Source: Noviherbaspirillum pedocola (GTDB taxonomy: Bacteria > Pseudomonadota > Gammaproteobacteria > Burkholderiales > Burkholderiaceae_D). From it: a stretch of 64,000 nucleotides of DNA. Position numbers and translations under genes: made by a program. This document shows, one piece after another, positions 16,726 to 24,924 of this stretch. The stretch spans positions 82,795 through 146,794 of the forward strand of contig NZ_JAEPBG010000015.1 in the NCBI RefSeq assembly GCF_016632335.1, in the 5' to 3' direction. How positions within the stretch are numbered: the first letter of the stretch is position 1; each line of letters opens with the position of its first letter. The notes below the pieces were generated by a model, which saw only the letters and a list, made by a program, of their open reading frames with translations, searched no databases and had not been told where the DNA came from.

Positions 16726-17439
16726 TTATTTGAGTTTCGTTAACAGGGATTTCACGGTGACGTTCATGCTCACCAGGACTTCATTAGGGAATGCAGAGAA
16801 CTTCCCATCCAACACGTCGCGCCAGAACGCATAGCAACCGGTTTCCCAGAGGACCAGCTTGTTCTTTTCGTGGATGTTGGGATGGGTGAAGGCGGACTCG
16901 AAAAACGCATGAGTCCAGCGATCCGGGTTGTTCGCGTCTTCCCGTGTGGGTGTTTTCGTCGACCCGGTACAGATCAAGCCGCCGCTCCAGACGTTGAAGT
17001 ACGGAGCAACGTGAAGCACCGTGTCGGCGGTTGGCCGCTTGTTTTCCGCGAGAGCAAAGACGTACCAGCTCCCGTCATTCACGGCGAACAGCAACGGCGG
17101 ATGCGATACGACTGCGGCCCGTTTGCCGATCTCCTTCGAATGGAAGACGATGCGCCGCGACGCCGCTTCTTCCCACCACACCATGCAGCCATCGTTTTGC
17201 GCGATGACATTCGGGTGCAGCAGCTCGAGCGGTTTGCGCACGGCTTCCTTGACGCAGTCGAGCATATCCAGCAGCCCGGCCTTGGTTGCCGCCCGACCTT
17301 CGCCGATGACCGGACCGGCCTCGGTCTGGACAACGTTGTTGATGGTGACCAGATCGACGCTGCCGGAGCCCGAGCCATACATCAGGATCGCGTGCAGCAG
17401 CGAGTATGTCGGCGTGGTTTGATACAGATTGACATCCAT
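16726..17439 (-). CDS. PRTRC system protein B (E2-like)
   Basis: This 237-aa protein matches PRTRC protein B, described by comparative genomics as a divergent E2-like fold. VAPYFNVWSGGLICTGS (145-160) recalls the HPN...G-x-I-C segment of E2 enzymes, making Cys157 the candidate catalytic residue. It would receive the modifier (protein C) from the ThiF protein. The gene leads the B-A-ThiF sub-operon. A GAAAGG-like ribosome binding site and the conserved leader motif (17503-17520) precede it. The E2 role is inference; the family call rests on similarity and context. Confidence 0.85.
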   Translation of the reverse strand: MDVNLYQTTPTYSLLHAILMYGSGSGSVDLVTINNVVQTEAGPVIGEGRAATKAGLLDMLDCVKEAVRKPLELLHPNVIAQNDGCMVWWEEAASRRIVFHSKEIGKRAAVVSHPPLLFAVNDGSWYVFALAENKRPTADTVLHVAPYFNVWSGGLICTGSTKTPTREDANNPDRWTHAFFESAFTHPNIHEKNKLVLWETGCYAFWRDVLDGKFSAFPNEVLVSMNVTVKSLLTKLK

Positions 17440-17502
17440 GTGATGACCTTTCAGAGAAAAGCGTTGAAGAGAGTTCCGCGAAAGAGCGGATAGACCAGGT
17501 AC

Positions 17503-17520
17503 AGGGGAAATGGGAAACGC
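17503..17520 (-). promoter_or_regulatory. Conserved leader motif before the PRTRC B gene
   Basis: On the minus strand this reads GCGTTTCCCATTTCCCC, 64-81 nt before the start. It is followed by a TCCGC...GCGGA hairpin, as in other copies of this leader. Confidence 0.4.
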
Positions 17521-17740
17521 CGGGCGATAAGAGGGAGCGCTAAGACAAGGCGGGCAAGCGCCATCCCTTCGCGATGGCAGCTTTAGCGGGATGACGGAAG
17601 AAAGTTCTCTGTCGGAAATATTTACACTGCCGCAACATGCATCGAAAAGAGTTTCTCCAAATCATTGATTTAAATAAATATTTACTTTCTGGCATGCTTT
17701 TCGCATAGGAAAGAGAAAGCAAATTACTTGGAGAGCTTCA

Positions 17741-18301
17741 ATGAACGCATTCAAAAAACTGGTTTTCGCAGGTCTCGTGGCCGCCGTAGGCTTTTCCACT
17801 GGCGCGCATGCTTCGCTGATCGGTGACACCATCACCGCGACCGGTACTTCGCTGGACAAGGCGTCTGCGGTCATCAGCACCGGCAGCATCCCTGAGTTCA
17901 CTGCTGTCAACGGGCTACTGAACTTCAATTTCGACTTGAGCACGCTGACCATCACCGCTCCGGGTGTGCCAAATTCCAACTACACCTTTGCCAATCTCGG
18001 CAAATACGTCTTCAGCGGTTTCGATGACGTGATCACTGGCTTGTCGCTCGGGTCGAATAGCCCGAAGTTCGAAGGCAGTGTCGTAGACAACTTCAGCTTC
18101 ACCGCTCATAGCATCACCATTGACTTCTCCGCAGCCAAAGCGCAGAACAGTAATGCGTCCCTGGTACTCAACATCGCCACGGCTGGCGCACCGGCCCAAG
18201 GCAGCGACGTGCCTGAACCTGGTTCGGTTGCCATCATCGGTCTTGGCCTTCTCGGCTTGGCCGCATCGCGCCGCAAGTTCGCCAAGCGCGACGCCACCTG
18301 A
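17741..18301 (+). CDS. PEP-CTERM protein, inserted in the PRTRC cassette
   Basis: This exported protein of 186 aa has a signal peptide (MNAFKKLVFAGLVAAVGF..., cleavage near 24), a beta-rich Thr/Ser/Asn body and a C-terminal exosortase signal with DVPEPGSVAIIGLGLLGLAA followed by SRRKFAKR. It lies on the opposite strand between PRTRC B and F and has its own promoter region and terminator, so it interrupts the cassette as independent cargo. A GGAG ribosome binding site (around 17730) supports the ATG at 17741. Its function is unknown; sorting and matrix association are family knowledge. Confidence 0.85.
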   Translation: MNAFKKLVFAGLVAAVGFSTGAHASLIGDTITATGTSLDKASAVISTGSIPEFTAVNGLLNFNFDLSTLTITAPGVPNSNYTFANLGKYVFSGFDDVITGLSLGSNSPKFEGSVVDNFSFTAHSITIDFSAAKAQNSNASLVLNIATAGAPAQGSDVPEPGSVAIIGLGLLGLAASRRKFAKRDAT

Positions 18302-18321
18302 TCCACGCAGCCGCACCATCC

Positions 18322-18349
18322 AGCCCGCCATGCGCGGGCTTTTTTCTTG
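18322..18349 (+). terminator. Terminator of PEP-CTERM gene 2
   Basis: AGCCCGC-CAT-GCGGGCT hairpin followed by six Ts, 20 nt after the stop. Confidence 0.85.
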
Positions 18350-18471
18350 TCGCTATAATCCGCTCCGCGGCGCGTCAGCTACAGACGCTAGAACCGGATG
18401 TTCTCCCTGATATGTCCGTCCGAAAGTAGAGTTAGCGCCTACTGCTGCACCCTCATGTATCCAGCCCAACC

Positions 18472-18503
18472 AAAGAAAAAGCCCTCGGGTTGACCGAGGG
18501 CTT
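18472..18503 (-). terminator. Terminator of the PRTRC F gene
   Basis: On the minus strand AGCCCTCGG...CCGAGGGC is followed by TTTTTCTTT, about 50 nt after the PRTRC F stop. Confidence 0.8.
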
Positions 18504-18555
18504 GGGGTGAAGTTGAAGGAAGGCTTGGCGAGCGTCGAGGGTACAGCGGCGCCAG

Positions 18556-19665
18556 CTAACCACCATGGCGAAAAGTGCCGTTACAGAGTTGATGCAGCAG
18601 CGTGTCGATGTGCCTGACAAGCCGGAAGCCGTTCAGGATTCCCTTCCACCATCTCCGGAAGCACTCGATATCGTCGTGGCCGACGAGCTCGAAATGCGAG
18701 GACTGCGTATAGGAATCGCTTGAAGCATTGGCCATGTAGAAGTAATCGTCGAGGATTCTTCCCATCGTGTCCTGCTCGTTAAACCGCACTACCGCCAGCG
18801 TGTACACCGGCTCCTGGTCACGGTAGGTGAACTCGCCCAGCTTATAGGCGCCTTCTTCCCACAGGTCGGCAATTGCCAGCGTCGATCGCAGGATCTCCTT
18901 GGCCCAATCGGGCGTCGAAGCCTGACCGATCATCCGTTTCAGTTGCGCCGGCGTGAGCTTCAGTTCCGGTGAACCGACCCATTGCGGCAGGCCTTCCAGC
19001 AGTTGCTTCTTCGTCGGCATTCCTTCGAACTCGGAATCGGCATCGGAGTCGGCATCGTCGTCACCTTCGCCCTCTTCCGTTTCCTCGTCTTCCCGCTCAT
19101 CGAAGTGGTAGAGAAACGGCAGGTTTTCGAACACATGCTGGAACGTGAACAGGAGCATGCTTCCGTACCCGGCCCACTGCAGCACGGCGTACACCGTTTC
19201 ACCCAGCCCCGGACGCATTGCTTCCAGCGCCAGGATGCGCTCGCCGATATAAGCCGTTGGGATCGCGCCGACATCCACCGTGAAGTGGAAGCGGCCCGCC
19301 GCGGGCTTGTCTCCGCACTCTTCGCTTAGCTCAGAGTACTCATCGATCTCGCCATCGTTGATGTCCACCGACAGCTCGATCATGCTGAGCTTGCCGAGAA
19401 CTTCCTCGATGCCGCGGCCGATTGCCTTCTTGATGACGCCCTCGATGGTTTCCTCCGGCTGGAGGTCACTGTCGTGGATGACACCGATGGCGTTGAGCTG
19501 CCGGGCCAACTGAACGATCGAAGGATGCGTCGCCTGCGTGAAGAACTGCGGTACCGTTGGCGCGAGCCGTGGCAGGTTCAGAAGAAAGGGGGCAGGAACT
19601 GCGGTTGTGGCTGCAATGCCGGACCCTTGTTGGGGGACATAACTGCTTTCGTAGCCTTTGAACAT
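18556..19665 (-). CDS. PRTRC system protein F
   Basis: This 369-aa protein is assigned to PRTRC F by similarity and by its position between C and B. It is soluble and has an internal acidic low-complexity stretch (about 195-220, Glu/Asp-rich). The rest includes LPRLAPTVPQFFTQATHPSI near 30-50 and a Trp-rich C-terminus with ECFRRWWKGILNGFRLVRHI. Its biochemical role is unknown. It is separated from protein C by a terminator (19687-19719), so its expression may depend on read-through or a local promoter. The family call is good; no function is proposed. Confidence 0.85.
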   Translation of the reverse strand: MFKGYESSYVPQQGSGIAATTAVPAPFLLNLPRLAPTVPQFFTQATHPSIVQLARQLNAIGVIHDSDLQPEETIEGVIKKAIGRGIEEVLGKLSMIELSVDINDGEIDEYSELSEECGDKPAAGRFHFTVDVGAIPTAYIGERILALEAMRPGLGETVYAVLQWAGYGSMLLFTFQHVFENLPFLYHFDEREDEETEEGEGDDDADSDADSEFEGMPTKKQLLEGLPQWVGSPELKLTPAQLKRMIGQASTPDWAKEILRSTLAIADLWEEGAYKLGEFTYRDQEPVYTLAVVRFNEQDTMGRILDDYFYMANASSDSYTQSSHFELVGHDDIECFRRWWKGILNGFRLVRHIDTLLHQLCNGTFRHGG

Positions 19666-19686
19666 AACGACATTTCCTTGTGATCA

Positions 19687-19719
19687 AAAGAAAAAAGGGG
19701 AGCAGCACGGCCCCCCTTC
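19687..19719 (-). terminator. Terminator after PRTRC C, possible attenuator
   Basis: On the minus strand GGGGGGCC...GCTCCCC is followed by TTTTTTCTTTT. It lies between PRTRC C and F and may reduce transcription of F and later genes. Confidence 0.65.
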
Positions 19720-19777
19720 GCGTTGTTTGCGTCGTCGATCTTCTGACGAACCCAATCATCGATGAGAGCCATACTGC

Positions 19778-19987
19778 TTAGCCCTTTGCACCAGCTGTCT
19801 TGACGAACTTGTACACGAGCTTGTCGCCCTTGTTATCAGGTCCTTCGACGGTGGCATTGGTCAACTCGGGAAACGTGGCAGAGTAAATGTCACGCACTTC
19901 GTCGACGCTGAGGTTGTTTCCCGGGCACGGGAGTTCCGTTCCGTTGTAGGCAAATACGCGGGTCAGGGTTTGGACTTGGAGAGACAT
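19778..19987 (-). CDS. PRTRC system protein C (ubiquitin-like)
   Basis: This 69-aa protein matches PRTRC protein C, a family predicted to have a ubiquitin-like beta-grasp fold. It begins MSLQVQTLTRVFAYNGTELP and ends in TAGAKG, so the terminal residue is glycine, as needed for adenylation by an E1-like enzyme without further processing. Lysines available as acceptor sites are few (near 53, 56, 60, 63 and 68). The gene lies between E (14 nt upstream) and F. Its role as the modifier activated by the ThiF protein and removed by JAMM protein A is an inference from the cassette. Confidence 0.85.
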   Translation of the reverse strand: MSLQVQTLTRVFAYNGTELPCPGNNLSVDEVRDIYSATFPELTNATVEGPDNKGDKLVYKFVKTAGAKG

Positions 19988-20001
19988 CGTGGTTTCCTCT
20001 G

Positions 20002-20454
20002 TTAAGCAAAAATGTTGATTGCGGATTGGCCAACATCGGCCGTTGCTGCGGGCGCTGCACCATCGCTGGTGGCAGTGCTCTGGGTGTCGTCCTGCCCGTC
20101 ATCGTCGTCGCTGGTGGAAGCCGGCGCTGATGCGGTGCTGGTCTTCGCTCCCTTCTTGATGGCGCTGGCGGCCTTGGCTGCGGATTCCTTGCGGCCCGCT
20201 TCCAGGACTGCCGTGGTGGCTTCCACTTGTTCCACGACCGAAAGACGCTTGGTCGAGAACTGCGCGAGCGCCTCCACAAAACCCGCATCCAGCTCCTCGG
20301 CGGTGCCGGTGAGCTTCAGCGGCTGCGCCAGTGCCGCGCAGTCGCCTGCGGTGGGCTTGGGCATCACGACCACGGTCAGGTCGTTTCCCTGGCCGGTAAT
20401 GCTCATGGTCAGGGACGGGCTTTGGGACAGCAGCTGCTTGAGTGCGACAAACAT
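20002..20454 (-). CDS. PRTRC system protein E
   Basis: This 150-aa protein has an N-terminal domain with SLTMSITGQGNDLTVVVMPK (14-33), a helical segment, and a low-complexity C-terminus rich in Ala, Ser, Thr and Asp. It ends in VGQSAINIFA. It matches PRTRC protein E by position (between ParB and C) and composition. The biochemical function is unknown. The leader motif is at 20499-20516. The disordered acidic tail could be a flexible tether, but this is only a suggestion. Confidence 0.8.
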   Translation of the reverse strand: MFVALKQLLSQSPSLTMSITGQGNDLTVVVMPKPTAGDCAALAQPLKLTGTAEELDAGFVEALAQFSTKRLSVVEQVEATTAVLEAGRKESAAKAASAIKKGAKTSTASAPASTSDDDDGQDDTQSTATSDGAAPAATADVGQSAINIFA

Positions 20455-20498
20455 GGGATTTCCTTTGGATTGAATTGCGTTGCGCCCGGATGGGCATT

Positions 20499-20516
20499 GG
20501 AGAGAGGGGAAACGAG
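20499..20516 (-). promoter_or_regulatory. Weak copy of the leader motif before PRTRC E
   Basis: On the minus strand this reads CTCGTTTCCCCTCTCTCC, 45-62 nt before the start, followed by a GCCC-N3-GGGC hairpin. It is one of the more divergent copies. Confidence 0.3.
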
Positions 20517-20540
20517 AACGGCGGCTGCCGTTCCCGGTTG

Positions 20541-22241
20541 TTACTTGGTGTATTGCATCGAGCGGGGAACGCGTCCCTTGTACTCGAAACCTTCCACCTT
20601 CAGCAGGGCTTTGATGATGTCGTCTTTCTTCTGGCCGAGCACCTTGGAGAAGTTCTTTCCAAGGACCGCCTTCAGGCCGATTTCTTCACACAGCACCTCG
20701 ATTTCGCTCTTGGTGAGCAGGTCCAGAAACTCACTGTTCAACTGCCAGTGATTTTTCAGGTCCAGTTCCAGGAACTGCATGATTTCGACCAGGCGCCGCT
20801 CTTCGATGGCATCCATCGCCGAGGCAGCGATTCCCATCGTCATCATCTTGCGATACTCCTCCGAGAGCGTGCCCGCGGCATCGATCGCCTTGGTCAAACC
20901 CATGCACGAGAAGCTTTCTTTAGTGCCGCTCATCTTGCCGAGGGCTTCGGAGAGCTTGCCGCTGCTGACGTGCCGGAATTCACCGGTCGCCGCCATCGAC
21001 AGCATCACCAGCAGGTTCTTCTCCGGGTTTTGCATCAGCTCCTTCTTGGTGAAGGTGCGCCATTGCTTGACCCGGTATTCCTTGACGCGATTCGAGTCCT
21101 GCACCGTGGTCGGCGCAGTCGTCGTCTTCGTCGTGGAAGCGGTCGTTGCTGCTGCGGTGGTCTTCGCCGTGCTGGCCGAGGACTGCGCTGCGGTTGCCGG
21201 TTGCTTCTCCGTTGCCGGAGCCGCCGCCTTTTCCGCTGCTTTTTCCGCCGCGATGCGCTTGGCGACCATCTTGCTGTTGCACGCCGTATCGAAGCACTGG
21301 TTCTTGTACATCTTCCCCATGGCATCCGGTATGGCGCTGACTGCGGCACCGTAGTTCTTGCAGGCGCGGCAGGCTTTCGCCTGTTCCTCACCCACACCGG
21401 TAGCGCCTTCAGCAACCAGCTTGATGATCGTGTACTGGTCGCCCGGTCGCACAATCCTGACTTCGGGGAATTCGTCGGCGAGCGACTCCTTCCTCTTGAT
21501 CAGTTCCGCTTCGGTTTTCTCGGTATAACAAGCGCCGTTGGTGCAGGAGCCTGTACTGACCGCTTCGCCGAAGAGCGCTTGCTGGTTGTCGGAGTTGTGC
21601 TGGCAGCCAGCGCAGTCCGACTTGTCGAAGATCGCCGCTGCCATGCTCTTGGAGATGCTTTGCAGCTGCTGCTTGACCGCCGCGACCGTCAGGTTGTGCT
21701 CGAGGATGGCCGATAGCGCCTTGTCCTGCACCGCCTTTTCGGCTGCTGCGAGCAGCTCCGCATGACCGAGCTGGATCTTGCGCTCGTTCAGGGCGGTGCG
21801 AACCGCTTCCGAACAGTTGGTCAGCGCCAGCCGCTTGATCAGCGTGGCGCGGGACCAGCCCAGACGCTTGGCTGCCTCGTCGTGGTCACCGGCACAGCTT
21901 CCCAACACGCGGGCGGCTGCGACAGCTTCCTCGGTCGGCGACATCTGCGCACGCTGCACGTTTTCGATCAGGGCGACTTCGTCAGCCTCGGCGTCGGTCA
22001 TATCCTTGACCAGTACCGGGATTTCGTAGTCGTCACCCTTGACCTTTTTTGCGGCGCGATAGCGGCGTTCGCCAGCCACCAGTTGGTACGCATCCCCGAA
22101 AGGACGAACCAAAATGGGCTGGATCACGCCTTGCGCTGCCACCGACGCTTCGAGTTCCGCCATTTCTGCCGGGTCGAAGTAGGTGCGCGGGTTACGGCCC
22201 ATGGAAATCAGGCTGAGGGACACCAAAGAGGGATGAGTCAT
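20541..22241 (-). CDS. PRTRC system ParB-family protein
   Basis: This 566-aa ParB-like DNA-binding protein has a ParB/Spo0J N-terminal domain with GVIQPILVRP (38-47) and box motif GERRYRAAK (57-65), then a helix-turn-helix region (about 115-150) with AAKRLGWSRATLIKRLAL. Next comes a cysteine-rich middle with CAGCQHN and CRACKNYG pairs and further Cys residues, probably metal-binding. A long Ala/Thr low-complexity linker (about 320-370) precedes a C-terminal domain of unknown role. It is much longer than classical ParB (about 300 aa), as usual for PRTRC ParB. No parA is beside it. The ATG at 22241 fits the GGAG site; the longer open frame runs into the conserved leader. Confidence 0.9.
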   Translation of the reverse strand: MTHPSLVSLSLISMGRNPRTYFDPAEMAELEASVAAQGVIQPILVRPFGDAYQLVAGERRYRAAKKVKGDDYEIPVLVKDMTDAEADEVALIENVQRAQMSPTEEAVAAARVLGSCAGDHDEAAKRLGWSRATLIKRLALTNCSEAVRTALNERKIQLGHAELLAAAEKAVQDKALSAILEHNLTVAAVKQQLQSISKSMAAAIFDKSDCAGCQHNSDNQQALFGEAVSTGSCTNGACYTEKTEAELIKRKESLADEFPEVRIVRPGDQYTIIKLVAEGATGVGEEQAKACRACKNYGAAVSAIPDAMGKMYKNQCFDTACNSKMVAKRIAAEKAAEKAAAPATEKQPATAAQSSASTAKTTAAATTASTTKTTTAPTTVQDSNRVKEYRVKQWRTFTKKELMQNPEKNLLVMLSMAATGEFRHVSSGKLSEALGKMSGTKESFSCMGLTKAIDAAGTLSEEYRKMMTMGIAASAMDAIEERRLVEIMQFLELDLKNHWQLNSEFLDLLTKSEIEVLCEEIGLKAVLGKNFSKVLGQKKDDIIKALLKVEGFEYKGRVPRSMQYTK

Positions 22242-22302
22242 TTCAATTCTCCAATCAGTTAGTCGTTGAGTACCGGCGGATGCCGGATTACGCGTTGCTC
22301 TT

Positions 22303-22319
22303 GGGGATGCGAAACACGC
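22303..22319 (-). promoter_or_regulatory. Conserved leader motif before the PRTRC ParB gene
   Basis: On the minus strand this reads CGTGTTTCGCATCCCCAAG, then GAGCAA and a CCGGCATCCGCCGG hairpin, matching 5185-5203. It lies 62-78 nt before the start codon. Confidence 0.5.
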
Positions 22320-22453
22320 GGTGATAACCGTGGAGAAAGGAACGGACGGAAGCGGGGACACAATGCGGGGGAAATGGCCGGCGATTTGCGCTATGGCAAT
22401 CGAGCGCAGTCAAACGCATGTATATTTGCCAATGATTTTTTCAGAGGAACGTA

Positions 22454-22792
22454 ATGGATGTATCAGATGAAAGCCCTGCGCCTGACCACTTCAATCCGGA
22501 CAACCTGCTGGACTTCTTGATCAAGAGACTGGGATTGAAGAACGACGCCGCGCTGTCGCGTGCGCTGGAAGTCGCCCCGCCGGTCATCAGCAAGATTCGC
22601 CATCGCCGCATGCCGGTGGGCGCGTCGCTTCTGATCCGCATGCACGAAGTGTCTGACTTGCCGGTGGCCGAACTGCGCCGGCAATTGGGCGATCGCCGCA
22701 AGAAGTTCCGCATCAGCCCGCAGCAGGGCCTGCCGAAAGAGAAAGCGGATGAGACGCCGTCTGGTGGGTCTGAATCGAATGGTCAGGAGTAG
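22454..22792 (+). CDS. Small HTH-type regulator, 112 aa
   Basis: Residues 18-78 (LLDFLIKRLGLKNDAALSR, then APPVISKIRHRRMPVG) fit a compact helix-turn-helix fold of the XRE/Cro type with recognition helix around PPVISKIRH. The C-terminus is hydrophilic and probably disordered. It lies on the plus strand, divergent from the PRTRC ParB gene, so it may regulate the cassette from the shared intergenic region; this is an inference. A GAGGAA ribosome binding site lies before the ATG. The minus-strand VWA gene converges on its 3' end. Confidence 0.7.
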   Translation: MDVSDESPAPDHFNPDNLLDFLIKRLGLKNDAALSRALEVAPPVISKIRHRRMPVGASLLIRMHEVSDLPVAELRRQLGDRRKKFRISPQQGLPKEKADETPSGGSESNGQE

Positions 22793-22825
22793 CAGCGGCC
22801 GAATGCCACCCGCGTGTTTTCCCGG

Positions 22826-23587
22826 TTAACCGAGAAAGGGAAGCAGCCGGCGCGCGCCGGGAAGCTGCGCCTTCCTTTGCTCGAGCATCTTCACGCCGCC
22901 ATACGCGAGCACGGCAATCGCTTGCAGGATGTCGCGCAGGTCGTCGTGACGCACCCCATTAAAATCCAGGCATGCGCCGCCCGTGCGCCGCGCAATCTCC
23001 TCGAACACGGTGCGGGCACGGTGATCGCCGCTGGAAGCGTCGTGAAACATGATCGCCTTCACGCCGCGCAGCCGTAGCGCGTCAGCCGCGGCGAATGCGG
23101 CGTCGGCATCCTCTTCGAAACAGTCGCCGATGTAGATCAGCACTTTCACGCCGGTTTGTGAGCGTACTTTTTCCATCAGCGGCACCAGCATTGTCGGCCC
23201 GGCCTGGCAGTGGACCGACGCCGCCTTGTCCCGGAACAGCGCGCTATCCGACGAAAACTCGGTGAACGTATGCACCCTTCCACCGCCGTGCACCGCCAGC
23301 GCCACATCCAGTTGACCAGGCAAGGCGGAGAATAGGCCATCGGTGACCTGACGGGCCGTATCCCATTCGGATTCGCGGCTGGCGGTGGCATCGAATGCGA
23401 AGACCAGCCGGGGGCGCTGCGATGGCGCAAGCGCGGCATGCAGCAGATCGCCTTTCGCCAGCCCTGATGCCAGGGGCTTTGCCGGCTTCGCCGCCCGGAT
23501 GCGATCCAGTGCGGTTCCGTTCTTAGCGGGCCCGGACGGTTTGCCGATGCGCGCCGGCGGTTTCGGCGGTTCGTTGGATCGGCTCAT
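22826..23587 (-). CDS. VWA-domain protein
   Basis: This 253-aa protein has a von Willebrand factor A domain (about 58-240) with a MIDAS-type motif DATAS (D66-x-T68-x-S70; usual form DxSxS) and a later IGDCFEEDADAAF that could supply another metal ligand. Its first ~50 residues are basic, Pro/Ala-rich and probably disordered. The start overlaps the stop of the J-domain gene (ATGA), so the two are translationally coupled. VWA proteins often act with ATPases or chaperones in assembly tasks. No partner AAA ATPase is present here; the J-domain protein is the evident partner. Confidence 0.8.
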   Translation of the reverse strand: MSRSNEPPKPPARIGKPSGPAKNGTALDRIRAAKPAKPLASGLAKGDLLHAALAPSQRPRLVFAFDATASRESEWDTARQVTDGLFSALPGQLDVALAVHGGGRVHTFTEFSSDSALFRDKAASVHCQAGPTMLVPLMEKVRSQTGVKVLIYIGDCFEEDADAAFAAADALRLRGVKAIMFHDASSGDHRARTVFEEIARRTGGACLDFNGVRHDDLRDILQAIAVLAYGGVKMLEQRKAQLPGARRLLPFLG

Positions 23588-24795
23588 GGTTCCCCTCTTT
23601 GCTGGCGGATGGTGCGATAGGCAGCGCTGGCCACACGGGCGAACCAGCCGCTGAAGTTGGCGACATCCGGATGGACCTTTTGCATGATTCGCCGGTAGGC
23701 CTTGGTGATCTCGTCCATTTGCGCATCCGGCGCCACGCCCAGCACCTCGTACGGGTCCGGCGTGACGGCTTCGCCCTGCTCGTCGCCGGCGGCGGAAGCG
23801 GCTGCCTGCTCCCGCCAGTCCGGCGCCATCACATCGAGATAGGCTTCCAGCAGATCGGCATCGACGTCCAGTTCACTTGTGCGCAGCGCGCCAAGCAGCG
23901 CGATCAGCTGGATGAGGCCGATGTCCGCCAGATCGGTGTCGGCGGCATGGCCAAGAAAGTCTTTCTTCAGCTTGCCGAAGAGTTGGTTGGCCGCATTAAT
24001 CGTGATGGCGATGATTTTTCCCTCATCGCCCGCCCGGCTTGGCCTGCCGGTCTTGCGCCGGGATACCACGTCGGACACGCCCAGCCAGCCGCACGCGCGC
24101 TCCAGGATCTGGCGCTCGACTTCCTGCGAGACGCTGGAGAGCGGCCGCAACGCAGCAATCTGGCTGTCCTCGATCAGTGCGCCGTCAGCCGCCTGGAGGT
24201 GCTGCCATAGGGTGTGTGCCCGTTGCAGGTCATCGGTCCACTCCTGCGCGGCGATGCGGGAAATCCAGAGGTATGCCGCATCGAGGCTGCCTTCCATGCC
24301 GATGGCCAGTTTGAAGGCGACTTCACCAAGCGTCACCGTGGTTGTCTTCTGCACGAGGATAAAGTCATCGCGCTCTTCCAGAAAACTCCCACCCGCTGCC
24401 AACGCCAGCTTGAACGGGTGGTCCGGAATGCGATCGCGCATCATGTCGTCCACTTCTTTCGGAGGCCGCGGCGGCTCGTTCGGATCGCGCCACAGGGTCC
24501 GTGGATCCCGCACTTCCCAGATCGCCGCGCCCGGCGCTCCCGCGGGAACCTGCGCTTGCACGCGTCCCGGCAGGGCCTTTTTCGGCCGCACGCTTCGCAC
24601 CATCATGTCGAGGATGCTCGGCCCGACAACGAGCGGTTTGCCATCCACGCGCAGAGGGAGTCCAGCAATCTCTTTGCCGGTATAGGGCGAGGTCAGCGGC
24701 GTATCGGTTTTCCAGAGCAAATCGTGGCGAAGAAACTTCACCTGAACCCGCTTGTCGTTGCGGCGCACATCGGCGTACCGGGCATGCAGCGCCAT
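23584..24795 (-). CDS. Large protein with C-terminal J-domain
   Basis: This 403-aa protein has a C-terminal J-domain (about 345-395) with DPYEVLGVAPDAQMDEITKAYRR and an intact HPD (375-377), needed to stimulate DnaK ATPase. The ~340-residue N-terminal part is of unrecognised family. It contains a Pro-rich stretch (about 85-130) and soluble helical segments. The J-domain suggests it delivers clients or a complex to Hsp70. It is the first gene of a two-gene operon with the VWA protein and lies beside the PRTRC cassette. The ATG at 24795 follows GAGGGAAT; a longer frame upstream has no good site. Confidence 0.8.
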   Translation of the reverse strand: MALHARYADVRRNDKRVQVKFLRHDLLWKTDTPLTSPYTGKEIAGLPLRVDGKPLVVGPSILDMMVRSVRPKKALPGRVQAQVPAGAPGAAIWEVRDPRTLWRDPNEPPRPPKEVDDMMRDRIPDHPFKLALAAGGSFLEERDDFILVQKTTTVTLGEVAFKLAIGMEGSLDAAYLWISRIAAQEWTDDLQRAHTLWQHLQAADGALIEDSQIAALRPLSSVSQEVERQILERACGWLGVSDVVSRRKTGRPSRAGDEGKIIAITINAANQLFGKLKKDFLGHAADTDLADIGLIQLIALLGALRTSELDVDADLLEAYLDVMAPDWREQAAASAAGDEQGEAVTPDPYEVLGVAPDAQMDEITKAYRRIMQKVHPDVANFSGWFARVASAAYRTIRQQRGEP

Positions 24796-24924
24796 CGATT
24801 CCCTCTTTTTCTGATCGGTTCTGCTATCTCGACTCAGCGTAAAGGGGCTTTGCAGGCAAAAAAGGCATGCCTGCAAAAAGTTTGATTTTGCTCAGTTGCC
24901 TCCTGGAAGAAGTCATAATCGACT

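Noticed and set aside
19578..19772. 64-aa frame between PRTRC C and F
   Set aside because: It has an ATG six bases after PRTRC C, but its codons run through the terminator hairpin and then into the start of PRTRC F. No ribosome binding site or family supports it.
20442..21716. 424-aa plus-strand open frame
   Set aside because: Antisense shadow of the PRTRC ParB gene.
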